From positions 3,691,001 through 3,755,000 of the forward strand of contig NZ_JAUSYQ010000002.1 in assembly GCF_030816965.1 (NCBI RefSeq): a stretch of DNA of 64,000 bases. The letters are read 5' to 3'. The translations under genes and the position numbers were made by a program. How positions within the stretch are numbered: position 1 is the stretch's first letter; each line of letters begins with the position of its first letter. The DNA comes from Streptomyces canus (GTDB lineage: Bacteria > Actinomycetota > Actinomycetes > Streptomycetales > Streptomycetaceae). The notes under the pieces were generated by a model, which was given only the letters and a program-made list of their open reading frames with translations, ran no database searches and was not told the origin of the DNA. Shown piece after piece: positions 26,174-35,764 of the stretch.

Positions 26174-27148
26174 ATGGTGTCGGTCCGTACCGGGCGTGGG
26201 TCCGGTGGGTTCTGGGAGTTCGCCCTCGGGGCGCCTCATCCTCGGCTGCGGCCCGGGGTGTTGAGCTATCGCGGGGTTCGGCTGGCGATGGACCGGCCGC
26301 GGCGGCGCCTCGAAACGCCCGTCGGGGCCGCCACGCTGCTGTTGGGATTCGAGCAGCCCGTGCGCATCACGCGCGCGGGGCGGGCTCCGGAGACACTCGT
26401 CTCTGTCTTCTGCGGGCCCACCACCACACCCGCCGTCGGTGAACACGGCGGCCGGCTGTCCGGCATCGAGGTGATGCTCACGCCCTGGGCCGCGTTCACG
26501 CTGTTCGGGACCCCGCAGTACGAGATCGCCGATCGGGTCGTCGATCCCGACGCGCTTCCGCACGCCCTGGACCGGCGGGTCGGTGAACTCGCCGCCGCGC
26601 TGGCCGTATTGCCCTCCTGGGAGGAGCGCTTCCGGTTGCTGGACGACGTGTTCGCGCGGTGGTGGGACGCCGGTACGCCCTGTTCGGCCCGGGTGGTGCG
26701 GGCCTGGTCGGAACTCGTGCGGACGTGCGGTGGCATGCCGGTGCGGCGGCTCGCCGAGGAGGTGGGCTGGAGTGTGCGGCATCTGGAGAACCGGTTCCGG
26801 GAGCAGATCGGGCTGGGGCCCAAGGCGGCGGCGAGAGTCCTGCGGTTGCAGCGGGCTCGGCGGCTGCTCGCCGCGGGGCGCGGACAGGCGGAGACCGCGG
26901 TGGCCTGTGGGTTTTACGACCAGGCGCATCTGAGCGGCGAGTTCAAGGCGATGACCGGGTGCACGCCCCGGGAGTTCACGACGGCCCGGCGGCTGCCCTT
27001 CGCCGTCGCCCCGCCCGGGGACCGGATGGACGGGGAGGCGACGAGCCTGATCCTTGCGTCCGGGACAACCGGTGCATCAGGTACGCCTGCTGCAGCCGAT
27101 GCTTCCCGGCGAAGTGCGGATTTCTCCAAGACCGACGGGACCACCTGA
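26174..27148 (+). CDS. AraC-family transcriptional regulator
   Basis: The 324-residue protein has an N-terminal sensor domain of about 190 residues and a C-terminal AraC DNA-binding domain with two HTH units. The first is PVRRLAEEVGWSVRHLENRFREQIG. The second is QAETAVACGFYDQAHLSGEFKAMTGCTPREF, with the classic QAHL..FK...G.TP pattern. The start is uncertain: ATG 26174 is preceded only by GGGG, and a longer frame exists upstream. The sensor domain shows no cupin metal motif that I can pick out. It lies just after the iolE-like gene, but the hairpin and a 116-base gap suggest a separate unit; its target is unknown. Confidence 0.8.
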   Translation: MVSVRTGRGSGGFWEFALGAPHPRLRPGVLSYRGVRLAMDRPRRRLETPVGAATLLLGFEQPVRITRAGRAPETLVSVFCGPTTTPAVGEHGGRLSGIEVMLTPWAAFTLFGTPQYEIADRVVDPDALPHALDRRVGELAAALAVLPSWEERFRLLDDVFARWWDAGTPCSARVVRAWSELVRTCGGMPVRRLAEEVGWSVRHLENRFREQIGLGPKAAARVLRLQRARRLLAAGRGQAETAVACGFYDQAHLSGEFKAMTGCTPREFTTARRLPFAVAPPGDRMDGEATSLILASGTTGASGTPAAADASRRSADFSKTDGTT

Positions 27149-27509
27149 CTGCACGCTGTGCGCGTCCAGCCGGTTGATCGGGGGATGGCCGGGGGGAGCC
27201 GGTGGGTCGGGCCCGGCGCAGCGGGTCCGGCCCGCCCTGCTGCCGACAGGGGGAGTTGGCCCCTTTGTCAACGCGCCACGCCCTCGCGCCCGCGTACGTC
27301 ATTGCGTCACCTCTGTCACAAACGCCCCCTCCGTGTCACACATGTCCCATGTACGCGAGCTGCGCGTCACACGAGGCATACAGGCACTGACGGAAAGTCA
27401 CCGTGAGTCGTTCACCGGGCGCAGGATTTTGTGATCGCCAGCGCAGCGCCCGGTACCCCCGACGACCTTTCCCGGCCGCCGCCGCGGTGCGCGCGGGGAG
27501 GTGCACCAC
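27149..27509. other. Gene-less stretch
   Basis: This is the promoter region of the tiny HTH gene. Near 27300-27385 the pentamer GTCAC occurs several times (27304, 27316, 27335, 27366), which may be coincidence or binding sites. I see no gene or hairpin. Confidence 0.4.
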
Positions 27510-27710
27510 ATGACCGACCGAAGGCTCTGGTCGTACAAGGAGATCGCAGCGCACATCCGGGTGCAGCCGGACACCGTGCGGTCGTACCGCAAGCACGGGC
27601 TGCTGCCGCCACCCGATCACGTCGAGGGCGGCAAGCCCTTCTGGTACGCGGACACCGTGCGCGCGTGGGTCGCGTCCCGGCCGGGCAACCGGGGACGGAG
27701 TAAGGACTGA
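27510..27710 (+). CDS. Tiny helix-turn-helix DNA-binding protein (MerR/excisionase fold)
   Basis: The 66-residue protein is a single winged-HTH unit: LWSYKEIAAHIRVQPDTVRSYRKHGLLPPPD then GGKPFWYADTVRAWVASRPG. The order HTH, charged wing, then W at the end is the MerR/excisionase pattern, as in BldC, though BldC itself is not recognisable here. GGGGAGG ends 8 bases before ATG 27510; GTG 27501 is in frame but lies inside that site. There is no sensor domain, so it may act as an architectural or constitutive regulator. No phage genes are nearby. Confidence 0.7.
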   Translation: MTDRRLWSYKEIAAHIRVQPDTVRSYRKHGLLPPPDHVEGGKPFWYADTVRAWVASRPGNRGRSKD

Positions 27711-27864
27711 GGGCCGGCTCGCCCGGTGACCCCGCCGCGGGCACCGACGGTCTCACCTCCGGTACCGACGACCCACCGGTGGCACCTGCGACGCCGCAGC
27801 CGTCCTGTGCCCGCCCGCCGAAAATCCCGGAGCAGGAGGAGCCGGCGTCTGGCACAGTCGGCCC

Positions 27865-28431
27865 ATGAGCGACTTCTCCGTCAAGCCCGTGCTGACCGGC
27901 GACAGGACGGTGCTGCGGCCGTTCACGGAGGCGGATGCCGAGGTCATGGCGGAGATCATCGAGGACCCCGAGGTCGTCCGCTTCACCGGCACTCCCTCCG
28001 GCGAAATCACCCTGGAGCGGCTGCGGTCCTGGTACGGCACCCGCTCCGAGCAGCCCGACCGCCTCGACCTCGCCGTCACCGACCGCGCCACCGGCGAACT
28101 CGTCGGCGAGGTCGTCCTGTACGAGTGGGACAGCCACGCCCGCAGCTGCACCTTCCGCACCCTCATCGGCCCCCGGGGACGCGGCCGGGGCCTCGGCACC
28201 GAGGCCACCCGCCTGGTCGTCGGCTACGGCTTCGAGCAACTCGGCCTGCACCGGATCGAGTTGGAGGCCTACGGCTACAACGCCCGTGCCCTGCGGGTCT
28301 ACGAGAAGGCCGGATTCGTGGTCGAAGGTGTGCGGCGGGAGGCCGATCTGCGGGACGGCGAGTGGGTGGACTGGGTGATCATGGGCATCCTCGACCGCGA
28401 GTGGGCCGCCCTCAGCTCCACGGCTCGATGA
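27865..28431 (+). CDS. RimJ/RimL-type GNAT N-acetyltransferase
   Basis: The 188-residue protein has the GNAT acetyl-CoA motif as GPRGRGRGLGTEATRLVVGYGFEQLGLHRIELEAYGYNARALRVYEKAGFVVEGVRRE, where RGRGLG binds the pyrophosphate and NARALRVYEKAGF is the RimJ/RimL hallmark. Likely acceptors are protein N termini, amino acids or small amines; which one is not clear. It overlaps the end of the convergent dehydrogenase gene by 20 bases. Confidence 0.85.
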   Translation: MSDFSVKPVLTGDRTVLRPFTEADAEVMAEIIEDPEVVRFTGTPSGEITLERLRSWYGTRSEQPDRLDLAVTDRATGELVGEVVLYEWDSHARSCTFRTLIGPRGRGRGLGTEATRLVVGYGFEQLGLHRIELEAYGYNARALRVYEKAGFVVEGVRREADLRDGEWVDWVIMGILDREWAALSSTAR

Positions 28432-29455
28432 CCGTCACCCCCGCTCCGGGTGCCGTGCCCATCGCCGCCAGGGCGTCCGGGACCGCGTCCAGGGTGATCG
28501 TGGACGTGACCAGCAGATCCGGTCGCAGGACGCCCGCCCGGACCAGTTCCAGCATCGGCGGGTAGGTGTGGGCGGCCATGCCGTGACTGCCGAGGAGTTC
28601 GAGTTCCAGGGCGATCGCGCGGGCCATGGGGACCGGGGTCGTGCCGTCCGGCGAAGGCAGCAGGCCGACCTGGATGTGCCGGCCGCGGCGGCGCAGGGAG
28701 TTCACGGAGGCCGCGCAGGTGGCGGGTGAGCCGAGGGCGTCCAGGGACACATGGACCCCGCCGCCGGTCAGGTCACGGATCGCCGCAGCGGTGTCCTTCG
28801 TGCCGGTCGCGTCCACGCACTCCACCGCGCCGAACTCCCTTGCCAGGGCCAGGGCCTGGGGAGACACGTCCACGGCCACCACCCGGGCTCCCGAAGCCGC
28901 CGCGATCATCACCGCGGACAGGCCCACACCGCCGCAGCCGTGCACCGCGACCCACTCCCCCGCGGTGACCCCGCCCTGCTGCACGACCGCCCTGAACGCC
29001 GTGGCGAAACGGCAGCCCAGGGACGCGGCCGTGGTGAAGGACATGTCCTGCGGCACGGCGACGAGGTTCACCTCCGCGTGGTCCAGCGCCACGTACTGGG
29101 CGAAGGAGCCCCAGTGGGTGAAGCCGGGCTGCGTCTGGCGCTCGCAGATCTGGTGGTCCCCGGTGGCGCAGGACGCGCAGGTGCCGCAGGCGCACACGAA
29201 GGGGACGGTCACCCGGTCGCCGGGGTGCCAGGCGCTCACGCGAGGGCCGACCGCTTCCACTACGCCGGCGAGTTCATGGCCCGGTACGTGAGGGAGGGTG
29301 ATGTCCGGGTCGTGCCCTTGCCAGCCGTGCCAGTCGCTTCTGCAGAGGCCTGTGGCTTCCACTCGGACGATTACGCCGTGGTCCGACGGGTGGGGGTCGG
29401 GGACGTCAAGTACCTCCAGACGTTCGCCGTATCGTTCGAAGATCACCGCTCGCAT
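28412..29455 (-). CDS. Zinc-dependent alcohol dehydrogenase
   Basis: The 347-residue MDR-family enzyme oxidises an alcohol with NAD(P). Catalytic zinc ligands are visible in GLCRSDWHGW (Cys) and GHELAGVV (His/Glu). Structural zinc is bound by four cysteines in CACGTCASCATGDHQIC. The nucleotide-binding motif is VHGCGGVGLSAVMIA. I chose ATG 29455 (MRAVIFERYGERLEV), the natural family start, preceded by GAGGGG. Its first 50 bases overlap the end of the MMPL gene in another frame, so the two are probably co-transcribed and coupled. The substrate is unknown. Confidence 0.9.
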   Translation of the reverse strand: MRAVIFERYGERLEVLDVPDPHPSDHGVIVRVEATGLCRSDWHGWQGHDPDITLPHVPGHELAGVVEAVGPRVSAWHPGDRVTVPFVCACGTCASCATGDHQICERQTQPGFTHWGSFAQYVALDHAEVNLVAVPQDMSFTTAASLGCRFATAFRAVVQQGGVTAGEWVAVHGCGGVGLSAVMIAAASGARVVAVDVSPQALALAREFGAVECVDATGTKDTAAAIRDLTGGGVHVSLDALGSPATCAASVNSLRRRGRHIQVGLLPSPDGTTPVPMARAIALELELLGSHGMAAHTYPPMLELVRAGVLRPDLLVTSTITLDAVPDALAAMGTAPGAGVTVIEPWS

Positions 29456-31709
29456 CTGCCATCCCCTCGCCGTTTTCCTCTGCCGGTACATCGTGGCTGG
29501 TCGCGCCCCGCGGCGGTGCCGCATGTCGATCCCCCGCGCCACTGGGGCGTTCGGCTTCCCCTTCGCTCAGCCCGAACCGTGTGTGGAAGCGCCGCAAAGG
29601 AGCCGGTGCCCACCAGGTTGCCCGCCCCGTCAGCCTCATCACCGCCGGTACCAGCAGACTGCGGACGATCATCGCGTCCATCAGCACCGCCAGCGCGATG
29701 CCGAGGCCCAGCATCTTCGTGTTGGTCACCCTCGACGTGCCTATCGCCACCATCACCACGGCGAGGATGACCGCGGCCGCTGTGATCAGACCTCCCGTGC
29801 GTTGCAGGCCGTGGCGGGCCGCCTCCTCGTGGTCGCCCGTCCTGTCGTACTCCTCCTTGATGCGGGAAAGGAGGAAGACGCCGTAGTCCATGGAGAGGCC
29901 GAAGGCGACGCAGAACATCAGGACCGGGAGCGTTGTCTCGATGGAGCCCGGGCTGGTGAAGCCGAGGAGGCCGGAGAGATGTCCGTCCTGGAAGACCCAG
30001 ACCACCGCGCCGAACATCGCCGTCAGGCTGAGGGCGTTGAGGAGGACCGCCTGGATCGGGATCAGGACGCTGCCCGTCAGCAAGAACACCAGCAGCAGGG
30101 TGACGATCGTGATGAAGACCGCCGCCCATGGCAGGCGGTCGACTATCGCGTGCTTGGAGTCGACCAGAACGGCCGCCGTGCCGGTGACCTTGGTGTCGAA
30201 GGGGGCCTTCGTGGAGCGCAGTTCACCGACCAGGCGCTGTGCCCCGTCGTCCACGGCCTCACCCCTGGGCTGGACCGTGAAGTACGCCGAGTCTCCCTTC
30301 ACCAACGGGCCGTCGACCCGCAGGACCTCGGGGAGAGCCGCGATCCGCTCCTTGTAGGAGGCGTACTGCGCCGGGGTCGCCCTGCCCTCGGCCAGGACTT
30401 CCAGGCCGCCGCCGGGGCTGCCGGGGAAGCCGTCCCTGAGGTGCTGCTGCACGACATGGGACTCGGCGGAGGCGGGCAGTTGGCGGTCGTCCGCGGTGCC
30501 GAACTTCACCCCCAGGAAGGGCAGCCCGAGCAGGACCAGGACGGCTGTGGTGCCCAGGGCGAAGAAGGGGGCGCGGCGCATGACGAGGGTCGCCGTGCGC
30601 GCCCAGGCCGTGCCGCCGTCCTGCGTGTCGCTCTTCTTCGGTGCTCCGCGCCTGAACAGCCGGCGCAGATCCAGGGAGTTGACCCGGTGGCCCAGCAGGA
30701 TCAGGGCGGCCGGGAGGAGGGTCAGGGCGGCTGCCGCGGCCAGCAGGACGACGGCCATCCCGGCGTAGGCGAAGGACCGTAGGAAGTACTGCGGGAAGAG
30801 CAGCATCGCCGCCAGGGACACCGCGACCGTGAGGGCGGAGAAGAGGACGGTGCGGCCCGCCGTGCGCAGGGTGGTCCCGACGGCCGTCAACGGGTCGGCT
30901 CCGGTGGCCAGTTCCTCGCGGAAGCGGCGGACGATGAACAGCGCGTAGTCGATGGCCAGGCCCAGTCCGAGGGCCGTGGTGAGGTTCATCGCGAAGACGG
31001 AGACGTCGGTGAACTCGGTCAGGCCGCGCAGCACGGCGTTCGTCCCGAGGATCGCCACGATGCCGATGCCGAGCGGGAGCAGGGCCGCGATCGCGCTGCC
31101 GAAGACCATCACCAGCAGCAGGAGCGTGATCGGCAGGGCGATCATCTCGGCCCGGGTGAGGTCCTCCTGGATGATCGTCTGCATCTCGTGCCGCACCGCG
31201 ACGATGCCGCCGATCTCGACCTTCACCGGGCCGTGCGTCCCCCGGAGGGAAGGGGCGACGCGATCGAGCGTCTCTCCCATCTGTTTCTCGTCGCCGGTGA
31301 TGCGGGCGGCGATCAGCGCCTCATGGCCGTCCTCGGCGCGCAGGGCCGGTGAGGTGGCGGACCAGTAGGAACCGACCCCCGTGATGTCCTTCTCGGCGGC
31401 CAGGCGGGCGGTGAGGCGTTCGGCCTCCGCGGCCACCGCCGGGTCGTCCACCGAGGCGTCGCCCGCGTCGACGAGCAGCAGGAGGTTGGGCTGGGAGTCC
31501 GGGAACTCCCGCTCCAACGCCTTGGTGGCGTACGTCGACTCCGCGTCCGGGTCCTCCCAGCCGCCCGCGCCCAGGCGGTCGGCGACACCGCTGCCGGCCA
31601 GTACGGCGAGGAGGGTGAGCACCAGGGCCGCGAGCAGCGACAACCTGGGGCGAGCGGTGACGAGGCGGGTCCATCGGCCGACACGAGGTGGGCTGTTGAC
31701 TTCGGTCAT
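29406..31709 (-). CDS. MMPL/RND-family transporter
   Basis: The 767-residue inner-membrane transporter has the MmpL duplication: an N-terminal helix, an extracytoplasmic loop of about 130 residues, five or six helices, then the same pattern again. Typical motifs are ALGLGLAIDYALFIVRRFREEL in the first half and VAFGLSMDYGVFLLSRIKEEY in the second, containing the D-Y proton-relay pairs. Such proteins export lipids, lipopeptides or drugs. It diverges from a TetR gene across two palindromes and overlaps the dehydrogenase gene downstream. The C-terminal 60 residues are charged and probably cytoplasmic. Confidence 0.9.
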   Translation of the reverse strand: MTEVNSPPRVGRWTRLVTARPRLSLLAALVLTLLAVLAGSGVADRLGAGGWEDPDAESTYATKALEREFPDSQPNLLLLVDAGDASVDDPAVAAEAERLTARLAAEKDITGVGSYWSATSPALRAEDGHEALIAARITGDEKQMGETLDRVAPSLRGTHGPVKVEIGGIVAVRHEMQTIIQEDLTRAEMIALPITLLLLVMVFGSAIAALLPLGIGIVAILGTNAVLRGLTEFTDVSVFAMNLTTALGLGLAIDYALFIVRRFREELATGADPLTAVGTTLRTAGRTVLFSALTVAVSLAAMLLFPQYFLRSFAYAGMAVVLLAAAAALTLLPAALILLGHRVNSLDLRRLFRRGAPKKSDTQDGGTAWARTATLVMRRAPFFALGTTAVLVLLGLPFLGVKFGTADDRQLPASAESHVVQQHLRDGFPGSPGGGLEVLAEGRATPAQYASYKERIAALPEVLRVDGPLVKGDSAYFTVQPRGEAVDDGAQRLVGELRSTKAPFDTKVTGTAAVLVDSKHAIVDRLPWAAVFITIVTLLLVFLLTGSVLIPIQAVLLNALSLTAMFGAVVWVFQDGHLSGLLGFTSPGSIETTLPVLMFCVAFGLSMDYGVFLLSRIKEEYDRTGDHEEAARHGLQRTGGLITAAAVILAVVMVAIGTSRVTNTKMLGLGIALAVLMDAMIVRSLLVPAVMRLTGRATWWAPAPLRRFHTRFGLSEGEAERPSGAGDRHAAPPRGATSHDVPAEENGEGMADASGDLRTIRRTSGGT

Positions 31710-31753
31710 GGTGCGGTGTCCCCTTCACCGTGAAAACCGTAGAATGCAAAACA

Positions 31754-31795
31754 CGAGAGATCGCTCGCGTTTCCAGAATGCGAGCGACCGCTCGC
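31754..31795. promoter_or_regulatory. Pair of TetR-type palindromic operators
   Basis: Two related dyads lie between the MMPL and TetR genes: CGAGAGATCGCTCG (31754-31767) and GCGAGCGACCGCTCGC (31780-31795). They share the half-site CGCTCGCGTTT, and their centres are 27 bases apart. They sit within 40 bases of the TetR GTG start and about 50-90 bases upstream of the MMPL start, so both genes could be repressed. Confidence 0.7.
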
Positions 31796-31831
31796 GTTTG
31801 TCAACCGTGTACGGAGAGCTGGGGATAACGC

Positions 31832-32488
31832 GTGCCCGACAACGAGGAGAAGGAGCAGCCGCGCCGCCGCCAGGCGCGCGGCGAACGCCGGATCACCCAG
31901 CTCCTGGCCGCGGCGGCCACCGTCTTCACGACCACGGGCTACACCGCGGCCAGCACCAACGCCATCGCCCGCGAGGCCGGCGTCTCGCCCGGCACGCTCT
32001 ACCAGTTCTTCCCGAACAAGGAAGCGATCGCGATCGAGCTGGGCGGCCGGCTCGTGCACGAGATGCAGACGGCGTACGGCGAGGCGCTCGCCCCGGTCGA
32101 CCCGGCGACCCCGCTCGAGGAGGCGGTCGGCGCCGCCGTGGACCGGTTCATCGCCTTCAACTGCCAACACCCGGTGTTCTTCGCGCTGATGCACGGCCCC
32201 GACATCCCCGGCCGGCTCACCGAGGAGCACGACGCGCTGCACGTGACCCTCGTGGGCCGGGTCGAAGGGCTGCTCTCCTCGATCCTCCCCGAAGCGCCCG
32301 TCGCCGACATCAAGCGCACCGCGCAGATGGTGCTGGGCATCTACATGGCGGGCCTGGAGCTGGTCCTCGCCCACGAGGGCGCCGAGCGCGACGCGTACAT
32401 CCGGGAGCTGAAGACCGCACTGACCCGCTATCTCGACCCGTTGGTCGGCGACCGGCTCGGCAGAACCGGCCACACGACGACTCCGTAG
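31832..32488 (+). CDS. TetR-family repressor, probable regulator of the MMPL unit
   Basis: The 218-residue protein has an N-terminal TetR HTH (RRITQLLAAAATVFTTTGYTAASTNAIAREAGVSPGTLYQFFPNKEAIAIEL) and an alpha-helical ligand domain. The N terminus is charged (NEEKEQPRRRQARGERR). GTG 31832 is preceded by GAGAGCTGGGG. Divergence from the MMPL gene with two palindromes between is the classic arrangement of a self-regulated efflux repressor. The inducer is unknown. Confidence 0.9.
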   Translation: MPDNEEKEQPRRRQARGERRITQLLAAAATVFTTTGYTAASTNAIAREAGVSPGTLYQFFPNKEAIAIELGGRLVHEMQTAYGEALAPVDPATPLEEAVGAAVDRFIAFNCQHPVFFALMHGPDIPGRLTEEHDALHVTLVGRVEGLLSSILPEAPVADIKRTAQMVLGIYMAGLELVLAHEGAERDAYIRELKTALTRYLDPLVGDRLGRTGHTTTP

Positions 32489-32547
32489 GCAGCCCAGCAC
32501 CAGCACCCCTGTGTGGGGTACCCGCCCCTCGGGTCTCCCTTGGAGAA

Positions 32548-32564
32548 ATACCCCCTGGGGGTAT
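32548..32564. promoter_or_regulatory. CsoR-type copper operator
   Basis: ATACCCCCTGGGGGTAT is a perfect 17-base palindrome that fits the known CsoR site (TACCC..GGGTA). It lies 54 bases before copZ, over the expected promoter. CsoR represses until Cu(I) binds. No csoR gene lies in this window. Confidence 0.9.
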
Positions 32565-32617
32565 ATGGTAGCCACCGTAGACCGTGCACACCTCTCATGA
32601 GTCATCAGGAGAACGAC

Positions 32618-32857
32618 ATGACCACTCAGACCGACACCGCCGGCTCCGTCACCGTCGTCTACAAGGTGAGCGGGATGAGCTGCGGGCACTGCGAGGGCGC
32701 CGTCTCCGGGGAGATCTCCGAGATCGACGGGGTCAGCTCGGTGAAGGCGGTCGCCTCCAGCGGGGAGGTGACGGTCGTCTCCTCGGTACCGCTGGACGAG
32801 GAGGCGGTACGCGCCGCTGTGGACGAGGCCGGGTTCGAGCTTGTCGGACGGGCCTGA
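32618..32857 (+). CDS. copZ: Copper chaperone (CopZ)
   Basis: The 79-residue heavy-metal-associated domain has the Cu(I) site C22-G-H-C25 in [13 protein letters not shown]. The usual HMA pattern follows, with [19 protein letters not shown] and ending EAGFELVG. It carries Cu(I) to the P-type ATPase encoded next. AGGAG precedes ATG 32618. It lies under the CsoR palindrome and 70 bases before copA, so copper should induce both. Confidence 0.95.
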   Translation: MTTQTDTAGSVTVVYKVSGMSCGHCEGAVSGEISEIDGVSSVKAVASSGEVTVVSSVPLDEEAVRAAVDEAGFELVGRA

Positions 32858-32927
32858 GAACGTCGCGACAGGGGGTGCGGCGCCGCACATGGACGCAGCC
32901 CCCGCACCCCTGAGGGAGTTGCCGTAC

Positions 32928-35150
<2,223 letters not shown>

Positions 35151-35346
35151 GGATTCCTTTGACCGACCCCTCTGGAGTCCGGGGCCACGCTCACATAAGC
35201 TCTTCACAAGACTCGCGCATCGTCCTTACGCTTGGGTCTCGTTCGCTATATCCGGGCTCTTGCGTATCTAACGGACATTTGCAAGAGACGCAGATCACAG
35301 TGATGTGAACGTAACCATCGAAGGGGTTCAACGGTCTAAGTTGGCG
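35151..35346. other. Intergenic region upstream of a candidate small transcript
   Basis: Relatively AT-rich for this genome (35195-35310). CTCTTGC and GCAAGAG near 35260-35290 form an inverted repeat with a 19-base loop. TAAGTT at 35337-35342 would fit a -10 hexamer just upstream of ATG 35347, but no good -35 is seen. Confidence 0.35.
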
Positions 35347-35448
35347 ATGTCAGGCAGCGTCTTGGGGGGCGTTGACTGGCATCTGAGGATGTCTTGGGGG
35401 ACTTCCTCGGAGCTGCGTTGCCGGGGCACGTACTTAGGGAAGCTTTGA
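35347..35448 (+). CDS. Candidate 33-residue peptide with a TTA codon
   Basis: The frame reads MSGSVLGGVDWHLRMSWGTS and on to the end RGTYLGKL. It contains a TTA leucine codon (in TYLGKL), rare in Streptomyces and dependent on the bldA tRNA. There is no Shine-Dalgarno site before ATG 35347, so it would have to be leaderless, or start at ATG 35389, where only AGG abuts. It may not be translated at all. I list it because it lies at the start of a probable independent transcript. Confidence 0.2.
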   Translation: MSGSVLGGVDWHLRMSWGTSSELRCRGTYLGKL

Positions 35449-35621
35449 GCGGCCCTCCCGACCGTGCGTTGTCCCGGCAGACCGCACACAGGAGTAGTAC
35501 GAGGAGTTTTGCTCGTTCTGCTCAACAGCAGTACCAGCAGTACCGGAAAGACAGCGATTTCAGGCGCTGGTCTCTCAGACGCCCGGCCGGATCCCGTGGG
35601 GGGAATCCGCACCGGGACATG

Positions 35622-35680
35622 GGAAGGCGCCCTGGACGCCGGCCCGTGGGGGGACCGTCGCCAGGGCGCCTTCCGCTTTT
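35622..35680 (+). terminator. Strong hairpin terminator with T tail
   Basis: GGAAGGCGCCCTGG (35622-35635) pairs perfectly with 35661-35674 (14 base pairs, 25-base loop) and is followed by GCTTTT. The T tail is on the plus strand only, so it ends a rightward transcript. Confidence 0.85.
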
Positions 35681-35764
35681 CATCGGCTACGAGGGTGTGG
35701 GCACCGCGGACGCCGAAAGGGCGCCGCCGAAGCGACGCCCCCTCAACAACCTCACCGGCAGGTG

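Larger units (their letters stand above)
35347..35680 (+). ncRNA. Candidate small RNA ending at a strong terminator
   Basis: Between the convergent ends of copA and citA lies about 330 bases without a convincing gene but with a strong plus-strand terminator at its end. There are internal repeats: CCCGTGGGGGGA at 35593-35604 and again at 35643-35654, and AGCAGTACC twice near 35530-35545. copA ends 470 bases upstream, so the terminator is more likely to belong to a separate transcript. I have an unverified memory of small RNAs being reported next to citA in S. coelicolor. The 5' end shown here is a guess. Confidence 0.4.
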
